A DNA stretch of 64,000 bases from Eubacterium sp. (GTDB lineage Bacteria; Bacillota; Clostridia; Lachnospirales; Lachnospiraceae), in the NCBI GenBank assembly GCA_017433615.1, contig JAFRGW010000090.1, positions 1-64,000 of the forward strand. The letters are read 5' to 3'. Position 1 is the stretch's first letter. Every line of letters begins with the position of its first letter. The notes under the pieces were generated by a model. The model saw only the letters and a list, made by a program, of their open reading frames with translations. It ran no database searches and was not told the origin of the DNA. This document shows, piece after piece, positions 52,199 through 60,066 of this stretch. A program made the position numbers and the translations under genes.

Positions 52199-52227
52199 TT
52201 GACATTGGTACCCGTGGATTATTATAG
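52199..52227 (+). promoter_or_regulatory. Promoter of iolB
   Basis: TTGACA (52199-52204), a 17-base spacer and TTATAG (52222-52227), about 44 bases before ATG 52271. The remaining part of 52035-52270 contains CTTCAC...GTGAAG (inverted, about 52107-52139) but nothing I can assign. Confidence 0.68.
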
Positions 52228-52270
52228 TTAAATAGTAACAAGATTATCATCTTTTGAGAGGTATTAGGCA

Positions 52271-53065
52271 ATGTATGTAGAAAAAGATTGTAAGCGCGGT
52301 TATACCGAATACATCAATGCTGATGTCAACAACGGTGAAGGCAGCTGGATGGATGTCGGCTACTTGATTATGGAAGACGGTGACACATTCGAGTTCCACG
52401 AAGATAAGAAAGAAATGGCATGGATTATGTTCGAAGGCAATGCGACTGTCGAGTTCGACGGCAAGAGCGTTGACATGGAACGTCCGAATCCGTTTGATTA
52501 CAGCACATGGTGTCTGCATCTGGCACCGGGTGGCTCCTGCAAGCTGACCGCTCACGGCCACAGTGAGTTCTATGTACAGAAAACATATAACGACAACACA
52601 TTCGAGAATCATCTCTACACACCGGATGAGACCGATACATGGCGCCGCGGTGCTGACGGCGAGTGCGCAGGCTGCACAAAGCGTGACGTCCGCACAAGCT
52701 TCGACTATGAGATCAATCCGAAGTCCAACATGGTCCTCGGCGAAGTCATCAACCTGCCGGGCAAATGGTCTTCTTATCCGCCTCATTCTCATCCGCAGCC
52801 GGAAGTTTATTTCTATCACTTCGAGAAACCGGTTGAGGGATTCGGCGCAAGCTGGTGTGACGGCGAAGTTGTTGAAGTTCACAACAACGGCATGTCCATC
52901 ATTACCAAGGGCGTTCATCCGGTTGTTATGGCACCGGGATTTGCATGCGCATATGCATGGGGCATCCGCCATCTTCCGGGCGATCCGTGGGAGAAAACCC
53001 GTATCGATGATCCGGCATACACCTATCTGTATGATCCGAACGCTGAGTTCTGGAAAGGTGAATGA
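52271..53065 (+). CDS. iolB: 5-deoxy-glucuronate isomerase IolB
   Basis: IolB isomerises 5-deoxy-D-glucuronate to 2-deoxy-5-keto-D-gluconate in myo-inositol catabolism. The 264-residue double-cupin protein shows metal-binding residues in YPPHSHPQPEVYFYHFE and the later HNNGMSIITKGVHPVVMAPG and CAYAWGIRHLPG. It is a single gene with its own promoter and terminator; no iolC, D, E or G lies within the window. Codon use is strongly biased towards preferred codons, suggesting high expression. An orphan iolB may complete a pathway encoded elsewhere. Confidence 0.92.
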   Translation: MYVEKDCKRGYTEYINADVNNGEGSWMDVGYLIMEDGDTFEFHEDKKEMAWIMFEGNATVEFDGKSVDMERPNPFDYSTWCLHLAPGGSCKLTAHGHSEFYVQKTYNDNTFENHLYTPDETDTWRRGADGECAGCTKRDVRTSFDYEINPKSNMVLGEVINLPGKWSSYPPHSHPQPEVYFYHFEKPVEGFGASWCDGEVVEVHNNGMSIITKGVHPVVMAPGFACAYAWGIRHLPGDPWEKTRIDDPAYTYLYDPNAEFWKGE

Positions 53066-53096
53066 TTTCCCTGCATCAAATACATTGTTTTTAACA

Positions 53097-53131
53097 GAAG
53101 CGGGCTGCCTGTGCAGCCCGCTTCGTTTATT
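53097..53131 (+). terminator. Terminator after iolB
   Basis: GAAGCGGGCTGC and GCAGCCCGCTTC form a perfect 12-bp stem with a CTGT loop, followed by GTTTATT. Confidence 0.9.
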
Positions 53132-53213
53132 CCGGATGATGCGTTCCGGATTCTCATAATTCCGGAATATTTCTCTTTCGGTTTTCATGATTCCGGAAGA
53201 TTCCCCTTCCGGA
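53130..53213. repeat. TTCCGGA-rich repeats covering the HD-gene stop
   Basis: TTCCGGA occurs at 53130, 53144, 53160, 53191 and 53207. The 18-mer at 53154-53171 and that at 53185-53202 (the latter holding the HD-gene TGA and last codons) agree at 16 of 18 positions with a 31-base period. Confidence 0.65.
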
Positions 53214-53790
53214 TGTTTTCCTTCAGGATCTGATCTGTCACTTCATAGAGAACTTCCGATCCTTCCCGCGTTTTCGTCTGACGCCGGTAAACCTTGTCTG
53301 CCGTCACACCATGTTCCTTCCAGTCGCCGCCTTCATTGCTGTTGTTGAGCAGCAGCGGCTGCAGATTGTCCATCGCATGTGCGAATCTTGACTCGGGCGT
53401 CTGATTCTCCTCGAATTCATCAAACAGCTCCGTCAGCAGTTTCTTCTGGTCTTGCGGCAGCAGGGAGAAGATCCGCTCCTTCGCGGCATCCTCCCGCTCT
53501 TTCTGCGTCTGCAGCGCCGTCTGATCATATGCATAGGTGTCCCCGGCATCAATTTCCACAATGTCGTGAATCAGACACATCAGCATACAGCGGGCTGCAT
53601 CCACCGGTTCATTGGCATATTCCTGCAGAACATACGCCATAATTGCCATATGCCAGGCGTGCTCTGCGTCATTCTCTTTGCGGCCGTGCCCGGACAGGCT
53701 GGTCTGCCGGAAGATGTTTTTCTCTTTATCGATTTCCAGGGAGAACTCCAGCTGCTGCCGGAGCCGCGCATTCATTTTAATGTTCTTCAT
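53185..53790 (-). CDS. HD-domain hydrolase (YfbR/HDDC2-like)
   Basis: A 201-residue HD phosphohydrolase. The metal-binding residues are visible in ENDAEHAWHMAIMAY and the CLIHDIVEIDAGDTY motif with paired His-Asp. Relatives hydrolyse deoxyribonucleoside 5'-monophosphates. ATG 53790 overlaps the stop of the upstream lipoprotein gene by four bases (ATGA), and there is no good ribosome binding site. It is probably translated by coupling from that gene, an unexpected partnership for a cytoplasmic enzyme. Confidence 0.86.
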   Translation of the reverse strand: MKNIKMNARLRQQLEFSLEIDKEKNIFRQTSLSGHGRKENDAEHAWHMAIMAYVLQEYANEPVDAARCMLMCLIHDIVEIDAGDTYAYDQTALQTQKEREDAAKERIFSLLPQDQKKLLTELFDEFEENQTPESRFAHAMDNLQPLLLNNSNEGGDWKEHGVTADKVYRRQTKTREGSEVLYEVTDQILKENIRKGNLPES

Positions 53791-55826
53791 TTCAGTTTAC
53801 TCTTTATTTCATCGATTGCATTCACGGAAGGATGCGAGATAAACCGGAGATCCTTCAGTTCTTTACTGTCATGATCGAAATCAGCAAATACAAAATCAAG
53901 TTCGGAAGGGGTATATCCGTCTGTCGCAGAAAATCCTTCCGGTACCGTCAGATCCGCTTCTGACCCGTCCGTAAATAGAATGCTGCAGGCATCTTCGCCC
54001 CACACGGAAATCCAGCCGAGGTTCTCAGCTGCCTGTTTCTGCAGCAGGCTCATAGACAGGAGCCGCATATTATCGAGATCATAATCAATCTCCACGACAT
54101 GACCGGCATCCGGCAGGTAGCCGCTTGCAATCATCGTGTCTTCTGTAAAAGATAGATCCAGTTTTGCACCGGTATCTGTCTCAATTGATACGGACTGGTC
54201 GCTGATGGACTGAATCTCACCGATCGCATGAATCACTGTGACAGGTTCCGGAATTGCGTCCTCTTCCGGGATATCATCCGGCTGAGCCGGCTGTTCCGGT
54301 TCCTCCGTGGATTCGGATTCTGATACCGGCGCTTCTTCCGGTTCGGATCCCTGTTCCGGCGCATCTGCCGGATCTCCGCCGGATTCTGTATCAGACCCGG
54401 ATCCTTCTTCAGGCACTTCTGCGGGTTCGGATTCCGGCCCGGATTCTTCCGCGGGATCGTCTTCCGGCACTGGTACGCCTTCCGGTCCGTCAGCAGGTTC
54501 CGGCTCTCCGGGTGTGACGGTTGTTTCAGGTTCTACCGCAGGTGTGACGGTTGTTGCAGGTGTGACTTCCGGCTCCACTGACGGCTCTTTTGCCGGTGCG
54601 GCTGTAGGTTTCCCTGTTTCCGCCGGTTTGTCTGCAGGCGAAGCAGACGGGGCCAGCGCTGTATCCGCTTCCGGCTCCGGTGTTTTTCCACTGCTCTGTT
54701 CCAGCTCATCCTTCGGTGCAGGTGTCTTCGCCGGAACAGCTGTCGGCTTCAGACTGCAGTAGACTGCGACAGCTACCGGATCGCTGTTCAATTCACCGAG
54801 ATAGGTGACGGTCGCAATCTGACCGGCTTCCAGTTTGTTGCCGGTATACTTTACCTGATCGGTCTTCTGGAACTCATAGATATCTGTCTTTGTCCGCAGT
54901 GTGAAGGAATCATCAAACACATCTGCAATGGTACCGTTCATCACATGATAAACCAGTTTTGCAGTGGAAGCCTGTTTTACAACTTCTACGGAAATTGCCT
55001 CCGGTGTGTCCTGAATATTGCCCTGATAGCGGACCGCAACCGTATCGCCGACCCGGATGATATCGTCCGGACTGCCGATTCTGGTGTTAACAGAAACACC
55101 GATGCGGTAAGCATAAGCAGAATCGATGCTCAGCAAGATGGAATCTTCGGCGGTCTCCGATACTATACCGGATGCAATATAGACAACCGGATCGATATTA
55201 TCCAGAATCACCTTGATCTCCGCCGCATAGGGATCCTCATTGATATCGCCGTTATACGTAATGGCGACATCATCGCCGACGCTCAGATCTCCCTCGATCG
55301 TTGTTTCTGCGTCTTTGATGAACCGGACGGTCATGCCGCTTCCCATGACCACAAAATTATCGTCATACAGACCGGTGACCATGCCCTGGTAGATATGCGG
55401 ACTCTCACTGTGTGATTTAATCGCGATCTTATCCGCCACCAGCTGTGTCTTGTCATCGTGATATGTTACATTGATCTGATCGCCAAGGCTCAGCACAACA
55501 TCCGGTCCGAAATCATATACGGTGCCGGTTGACGTCGCAAATTCACGTTCTTCTGTATTGTTCTTTACATGGATGGTTCCGGTGGAAGCATCCGTCAGTT
55601 CACCCTCATAACTGAGACTTTCAGCCTGAACTTCCGGCGTCTTCTCCGCCTGACTGCCTGCTTCTGTCTGCTCCTGTGCCGTTGTCTCCGGCGCCGGAGT
55701 CTGCGTTTCTTTGCGGCCGGATCCACATCCTGCAAGCAGCGAGGCAGTTAGTGCGGCTGTCAGTAAAACAGCGGTCAGAAGAAGCTGCAGCTTTGAAGCG
55801 GTATTTTCCGCTTTTTTCTTTTTCAC
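53787..55826 (-). CDS. Large lipoprotein with five OB-like repeats and a Pro/Glu-rich linker
   Basis: A 679-residue predicted lipoprotein. The signal peptide ends in the lipobox LLAGC (Cys34); LspA in this window would cleave it. After a short Thr/Glu spacer, four related ~70-residue beta-rich modules (about 68-345) share the pattern G-x-hydrophobic-...-GD-x-V/I-x-V-x-Y-x-G/D, resembling DUF5666-type repeats. A ~185-residue low-complexity stretch of Pro/Glu/Ser/Ala follows (about 350-535). A fifth module (about 536-605) and a short C-terminal domain end the protein. Start GTG 55826 has AAGGAGG at eight bases. Function unknown; I expect an extracellular, wall-spanning role. Confidence 0.78.
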   Translation of the reverse strand: MKKKKAENTASKLQLLLTAVLLTAALTASLLAGCGSGRKETQTPAPETTAQEQTEAGSQAEKTPEVQAESLSYEGELTDASTGTIHVKNNTEEREFATSTGTVYDFGPDVVLSLGDQINVTYHDDKTQLVADKIAIKSHSESPHIYQGMVTGLYDDNFVVMGSGMTVRFIKDAETTIEGDLSVGDDVAITYNGDINEDPYAAEIKVILDNIDPVVYIASGIVSETAEDSILLSIDSAYAYRIGVSVNTRIGSPDDIIRVGDTVAVRYQGNIQDTPEAISVEVVKQASTAKLVYHVMNGTIADVFDDSFTLRTKTDIYEFQKTDQVKYTGNKLEAGQIATVTYLGELNSDPVAVAVYCSLKPTAVPAKTPAPKDELEQSSGKTPEPEADTALAPSASPADKPAETGKPTAAPAKEPSVEPEVTPATTVTPAVEPETTVTPGEPEPADGPEGVPVPEDDPAEESGPESEPAEVPEEGSGSDTESGGDPADAPEQGSEPEEAPVSESESTEEPEQPAQPDDIPEEDAIPEPVTVIHAIGEIQSISDQSVSIETDTGAKLDLSFTEDTMIASGYLPDAGHVVEIDYDLDNMRLLSMSLLQKQAAENLGWISVWGEDACSILFTDGSEADLTVPEGFSATDGYTPSELDFVFADFDHDSKELKDLRFISHPSVNAIDEIKSKLK

Positions 55827-56040
55827 GGGCTGTACCTCCTTACATAAAGCATAGAAAATATTTTAATTCATCCTGCGGCAAAAAGCAAATTTCGACATTT
55901 TATCCATAAAAATGCAATTCAATATAGTTTTTTTTGTCAGATTCTGTTAAAATGGTTTCTATCATCCGGGGTTTGACCAAATTAGTAAATTGCAGTCTGT
56001 TGAGGGGATATAAAGAAGCAAAAGGGGGAGATGTAACAAG

Positions 56041-56658
56041 ATGAAAGTACTGATTTTGAATGGATCACCGCATGATAACGGAAACACGATGATTGCCCTG
56101 AAAGAAATGATCAAGATCTTTGAACAAGAAGGTGTTGAGACAGAGGTCGTCCAGGTCGGCGGAAAAGAAGTCCGCGGCTGTATCGGCTGCAACACCTGTC
56201 AGACGCGGGGCAAATGTATCTTTGATGACATGCTCAATGAAGTTGCAGAAAAGTTTGAACAGAGCGACGGCCTGATTGTTGCCAGCCCCGTTTATTATGC
56301 ATCTGCGAACGGTACGCTGATCGCGCTGCTTGACCGCCTGTTCTTCAGTACATCGTTTGACAAGACCATGAAAGTCGGTGCCTGCGTGGTAGCCGCACGC
56401 CGCGGCGGCCTCTCGGCCACTTATGATCAGCTTCACAAATACTTTGGCAACTCTTCAATGCCGATTGCCACCAGCCAGTACTGGAACAGCATTCACGGCA
56501 TGGCGCCCGGTGAAGCCGCACAGGATATTGAAGGTCTTCAGACCATGCGGACCCTGGCACGCAACATGACGTTTCTGATGCGGAGCATTGCGCTCGGCAA
56601 AGAGGCATACGGCATTCCGCAGACGGAACCGTGGACACCGATGCATTTCATCCATTAA
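56041..56658 (+). CDS. Flavodoxin-like NAD(P)H/FMN reductase with a Cys-rich loop
   Basis: A 205-residue NADPH-dependent FMN reductase/iron-sulfur flavoprotein-type protein. The FMN phosphate loop is LILNGSPHDNGNT and the second FMN loop SPVYYASANGTL. Between them the motif GCIGCNTCQTRGKC provides the cysteines typical of this family in anaerobes, where some members hold a 4Fe-4S cluster. GGGGGAG precedes ATG 56041. The 214 bases between this gene and the divergent lipoprotein gene are AT-rich with no promoter I would call confidently. Confidence 0.9.
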   Translation: MKVLILNGSPHDNGNTMIALKEMIKIFEQEGVETEVVQVGGKEVRGCIGCNTCQTRGKCIFDDMLNEVAEKFEQSDGLIVASPVYYASANGTLIALLDRLFFSTSFDKTMKVGACVVAARRGGLSATYDQLHKYFGNSSMPIATSQYWNSIHGMAPGEAAQDIEGLQTMRTLARNMTFLMRSIALGKEAYGIPQTEPWTPMHFIH

Positions 56659-56677
56659 ATAAATTCTTTTGAATATT

Positions 56678-56709
56678 AACAGCCGGATTTCCATCCGGCT
56701 GTTATATTT
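56678..56709. terminator. Terminator after the flavodoxin-like gene
   Basis: AACAGCCGGAT and ATCCGGCTGTT form an 11-bp stem followed by ATATTTT; it stands between convergent genes and may act both ways. Confidence 0.85.
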
Positions 56710-56775
56710 TGCCCTTATGATTATAGTAAATTGCAATCTCCGCTTATACAGGAGTCCGCTCATTCGATCGATCAT

Positions 56776-58524
56776 TCAGCTGACGGTAGAACCGGCTGTC
56801 TGACTGACTGCAGCAGTCTCACTGGCTGCAGCTGCCTGTTTCCTGCGGCTTCTGAAACAGAGCACAATTGCCGTCACTGCACCGGCAGCAGCCGCGAGAA
56901 GCAGACAGACCGCAGCGGCAATTTGCATCCGGAATTTCAGCGCACCCTGCCGGCCGAAGAACACAAAACTGTTGTCCAGTATATGCCAGCCCGTCATAAC
57001 AACCCCGTCTTCCCCTGCAAAATGCGCTTTTGCATCGGTCCGGAACCAGCCTCTGCTCAGTGCGCCGTTCAGATCGAAATGGTACAGATGTCCTTCGATC
57101 ACACGAAAATGATTCACAACGGCACCCTTGTCCGTGAAATACATCTTCCGGTTTCCGTCTTCGTGCCAGCCCGCAAATAACAGGCCATTTTCCGGCGCGA
57201 AATAGTAACGCGCCCCGTCCACGTTGACAAGGCCTCTGGCCGCAGTGCCGTCTGCATGCAGATAATAGCGACCGTCCTGCAGTTCCAGCCACCCGGTCTG
57301 CATGCCGTCTTCTGTGAAATAGTACGATTCGCGATCCAGTGTCAGCCATCCTTCGGCACAGTCACCTTCTTCTGTAAAATAATACGTTTTCCCGTCAATT
57401 TCCTGCCAGCCGGTCTGCATGACACTTTTCGCGTCAAAATAATACCTCGCACCATCCAGCTTCAGCCAGCCGGTCACAGCCGCGCCGTTCTCATCTTCAG
57501 AGAAATAATATGTTTTTCCCTTGATGGTTTTCCACCCGGTAAATGCGCCGCTTCTGGTCAGGTAGTATTTTCTGCCGTCAGCTTTATGAAAGCCGAAGCC
57601 TCTTTTCCCGTCTTTTCCGAAATAACAGATCATCCCGCCGACATTCTGAATGCCGGTCTGCATGATCCCGTTCTTGTTAAAATAGAATTCCGCATCCAGA
57701 TTGGCCTCTTCGTTCTGAATCCGCTGAAGTCCTTTCTGCATGATGCCGTCTTCATCAAAATAACGCCAGCCATCTTCCATCAGGATCATGCCGGTCTGCA
57801 TCAGGCTGTCAGCTTCGCTGAAATAATAGGTATTTCCGTCAATCTCCTGCAGACCTGTCAAAGGTTCCCTGTTCTCATCATAATAGCGTGTGCCTTCGCC
57901 GGTTACCTTCCAGTCATTGACCGGCAGATCCGGAACATTGTAGACGACCGCGGATGCCGGATCCCAGAAGAAGCGTCCGGCAAAGGGCTGCTGAATCCCA
58001 GTAATACCGCCCTGCCACCCTGCGTCACAGCGGATGAGTGTCGATCCGTCCCAGTCTGTACAGATAAACATATGCGTTCCGCCGTGGCCGTTTGCAACTT
58101 TCACAATGGAACCGCGCTTCAGTTCCCCGATTCCTTCAGAACGGAGAAAGCCATGGCCGGTCAGATATCCGTCATAGCCGTTATCGAGCGTCATTCCGCC
58201 GCGCGGCTGATCCGTCATCCCGCAGGACCACAGAACTGCAGCCGCCAGCCGGTCACAGCTGATGATGCCGTCGGCACAAGGCGGAACGGATGTCGAATGT
58301 CCGTACCGGTACCCATGCGTGCGCGCAAAATTCATCACCTGTACAGCCCGGTCTGCGATCGTGTCAGCTGTGAGATCCTCTGCAGAATGATAAGACAGCA
58401 TCTCGATTCCCATATAAGAATCCGCATGTACAGCACTTCCCCGCGCGCACAGCAGCAAAACTGCGAGACATACTGTCATAAAAATACGATATATAGTTTT
58501 ATGAATATTAATTGGTCGATTCAT
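56776..58524 (-). CDS. Cell-wall-binding repeat protein with NlpC/P60-like N-terminal domain and C-terminal membrane anchor
   Basis: A 582-residue secreted protein. The signal peptide covers about residues 10-34. A putative cysteine-peptidase-like domain (about 37-200) has Cys90 in ISCDRLAAAVLW and His151 in GHGGTHMFICTD, a spacing compatible with NlpC/P60 or amidase folds. About fifteen ~20-residue choline/glucan-binding-type repeats follow (pattern G-W/L-x-x-I/L-D-G-K-x-Y-Y-F), then a membrane helix (about 538-560) and a basic tail. The TM anchor at the C-terminus is unusual, since such repeats normally do the anchoring. Start ATG 58524 has no clear ribosome binding site. Substrate and activity are uncertain. 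Confidence 0.8.
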   Translation of the reverse strand: MNRPINIHKTIYRIFMTVCLAVLLLCARGSAVHADSYMGIEMLSYHSAEDLTADTIADRAVQVMNFARTHGYRYGHSTSVPPCADGIISCDRLAAAVLWSCGMTDQPRGGMTLDNGYDGYLTGHGFLRSEGIGELKRGSIVKVANGHGGTHMFICTDWDGSTLIRCDAGWQGGITGIQQPFAGRFFWDPASAVVYNVPDLPVNDWKVTGEGTRYYDENREPLTGLQEIDGNTYYFSEADSLMQTGMILMEDGWRYFDEDGIMQKGLQRIQNEEANLDAEFYFNKNGIMQTGIQNVGGMICYFGKDGKRGFGFHKADGRKYYLTRSGAFTGWKTIKGKTYYFSEDENGAAVTGWLKLDGARYYFDAKSVMQTGWQEIDGKTYYFTEEGDCAEGWLTLDRESYYFTEDGMQTGWLELQDGRYYLHADGTAARGLVNVDGARYYFAPENGLLFAGWHEDGNRKMYFTDKGAVVNHFRVIEGHLYHFDLNGALSRGWFRTDAKAHFAGEDGVVMTGWHILDNSFVFFGRQGALKFRMQIAAAVCLLLAAAAGAVTAIVLCFRSRRKQAAAASETAAVSQTAGSTVS

Positions 58525-58617
58525 AAATATAGCCCATTTTTATATGAAACAGATGTATTTCCTGATTCCAGCTGCATTATAACGCAGGCTCTGTCATCCG
58601 ATGCGTCATATTCAATT

Positions 58618-58653
58618 GCGATCTCTGATCGCGCGCGAGCTGCGCGACGCACT
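58618..58653. repeat. GC-rich intergenic element, copy 2
   Basis: 30 of 36 bases match 6974-7009 without gaps. This copy contains two small palindromes: GCGATC-TCT-GATCGC and CGCGC-GAGCT-GCGCG. It lies between the small lipoprotein gene and the wall-binding protein gene, next to the terminator. Confidence 0.6.
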
Positions 58654-58665
58654 GGAACGTGTTTC

Positions 58666-58698
58666 AAAAAAGGCTTCCTCATAAAACATGAGAAAGCC
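58666..58698 (-). terminator. Terminator after the small lipoprotein gene
   Basis: On the minus strand GGCTTTCTCAT pairs with ATGAGGAAGCC and is followed by TTTTTTG. Position and T-run fit termination of the gene at 58717-59130. Confidence 0.85.
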
Positions 58699-58716
58699 CC
58701 AATCTTCTATTGCGTA

Positions 58717-59130
58717 TCAGGATGTCTGCTTCAGCGTAAATTTCTCAGTCCCTTTACCGGTATCCATCTCGACCGTGACAGGCGAATCGTCGATCCGCTC
58801 AAAGATCCAGACAACCGGAACAGTCTCACCGATCAAAACAACCTTATTGCACTGAACATAGTCATTGATCCGCTCTCTTGAGAAGAACAGCTGCTCCAGT
58901 TCGGTATCGTTCTGATAGGCGCTGACATCCATAAAGTCGGCAGGAACAGCCGGTACCCCGCTTGAATTCGTATATTCAGTATAGACATAGACAACATCCG
59001 CACTGGCTTCCCCCAGCTGATAGGTTCCGATATCACCTTTGACAAATTTCATCGTATTAATCGGTTTATTGGAAGAACAGCCTGACAGGAAAAGTGCCAG
59101 AATGCTGATAATCAGAATGATTCGTTTCAA
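58717..59130 (-). CDS. Small lipoprotein of unknown function
   Basis: A 137-residue predicted lipoprotein with signal peptide and lipobox FLSGC (Cys18). The mature part is a single beta-rich domain (VVYVYTEYTNSSGVPAVP), reminiscent of the DUF4352/DUF5067 immunoglobulin-like folds seen in Gram-positive lipoproteins. The start codon is TTG 59130, supported by GAGGAG seven bases before it. It lies downstream of the metH operon but separated by about 160 bases. Confidence 0.75.
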   Translation of the reverse strand: MKRIILIISILALFLSGCSSNKPINTMKFVKGDIGTYQLGEASADVVYVYTEYTNSSGVPAVPADFMDVSAYQNDTELEQLFFSRERINDYVQCNKVVLIGETVPVVWIFERIDDSPVTVEMDTGKGTEKFTLKQTS

Positions 59131-59267
59131 AACGGTCTCCTCTCTGATGCCATATCTTTGTATCTGATAATAATTGTGTTACGTTCTTTGTACTTCACTC
59201 TTTATACAGAAGTATATTAAATCACGGGATAAAGCATCCGTCAAATGTTTCATGCAAAAGTCTCATA

Positions 59268-59306
59268 CAAATCGTTCATGCAAATCGTTCATGCAAATCG
59301 TTCATT
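59268..59306. repeat. 13-bp tandem repeat (x3) covering the RCK_C-gene stop
   Basis: CAAATCGTTCATG occurs at 59268-59280 and 59281-59293, and a third copy differing only in the final base at 59294-59306. The gene's last codons and TGA (59289-59291) lie in units 2-3. Confidence 0.92.
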
Positions 59307-59996
59307 TGCCCGGAATACGGATTTGATCACTTTGTAATTGCCGAACACGGTCAGCCGGTCTCCCGGAAGAAATACCGTTCCGGCAGTCGCCGGCTCAACT
59401 TTGTAGCCGTCCCGCTCTACCAGCATCACCATAATGTTGTGTTCCGAGCGCAGACCGCTCTCCGACAGCGGCAGATTCTGCAGGGATGGAGGAACCTCCC
59501 GCAGAATGACATTTGCAATGGAGTCATGTCCGATATAATCCATCAAAAGGATCGTATTCGCGCTGTCGTCATGCACGATTCTGCCGGCGAGTATAGAAAG
59601 GATCCTGTCAATCTGCTTTCGCACTGTGCGCACACGACAAAGAACAATTAATATGCATGCGATGATCACAGGCAGCATGTTTCCAAATACAATGTCGTCC
59701 AGCTGTGTCCATTTCAGAGACATGAACAGATTGACGAGTGCCGAAACAATCGTCACATTAAAAACATATCCGAACATCATTGTCGCAGACGACAGTTTGC
59801 GGCGTGCCTTTGTCGAAATCAGCATCTCACTTTCGCGGGTCGTAAATCCTGCACCTGTCAGAATCGACAGCACCTGAAACCGCGCTTTGTCATCAGGAAG
59901 TCCTGTGGCGCGGAACAACATTGCAAACAGTTCAAGAATGAACCAGTATACAAGAATCACAACTGCAAAAAGTGTACTGGCGATAAAGAAATTCAT
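59289..59996 (-). CDS. Membrane protein with RCK_C (TrkA-C) domain
   Basis: A 235-residue protein with three predicted membrane helices (about 4-25, 70-90, 100-120) and a C-terminal RCK_C/TrkA-C domain (about 150-230, LREVPPSLQNLPLSESGLR, GTVFLPGDRLTVFGNY). RCK_C domains bind small ligands or ions and control potassium channels and transporters, but no pore module is visible. ATG 59996 is preferred because GGGAG lies seven bases before it. The gene follows metH. Its last codons (ANERFA) lie in a 13-bp tandem repeat and are probably not conserved. Confidence 0.82.
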   Translation of the reverse strand: MNFFIASTLFAVVILVYWFILELFAMLFRATGLPDDKARFQVLSILTGAGFTTRESEMLISTKARRKLSSATMMFGYVFNVTIVSALVNLFMSLKWTQLDDIVFGNMLPVIIACILIVLCRVRTVRKQIDRILSILAGRIVHDDSANTILLMDYIGHDSIANVILREVPPSLQNLPLSESGLRSEHNIMVMLVERDGYKVEPATAGTVFLPGDRLTVFGNYKVIKSVFRANERFA

Positions 59997-60026
59997 AGAC
60001 ATTCTCCCTGCTGTCCGGTCTGTTTC

Positions 60027-60060
60027 ATAGCATCGTTTTATAGCATCATTTTATAGCATC
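60027..60060. repeat. 13-bp tandem repeat between metH and the RCK_C gene
   Basis: ATAGCATCGTTTT (60027-60039), ATAGCATCATTTT (60040-60052) and a partial ATAGCATC (60053-60060). It fills half of the 70-base gap. The same period as the unrelated repeat at the other end of the RCK_C gene is notable. Confidence 0.88.
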
Positions 60061-60066
60061 CGGGGA

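Noticed and set aside
52247..53188. A 313-codon open frame opposite iolB
   Set aside because: iolB has promoter, ribosome binding site, terminator and cupin motifs; the antisense frame has none of these.
57256..58881. A 541-codon open frame on the plus strand, opposite the wall-binding protein gene
   Set aside because: It is the antisense of a repeat-rich gene with clear domains; the translation resembles no family and has no ribosome binding site.
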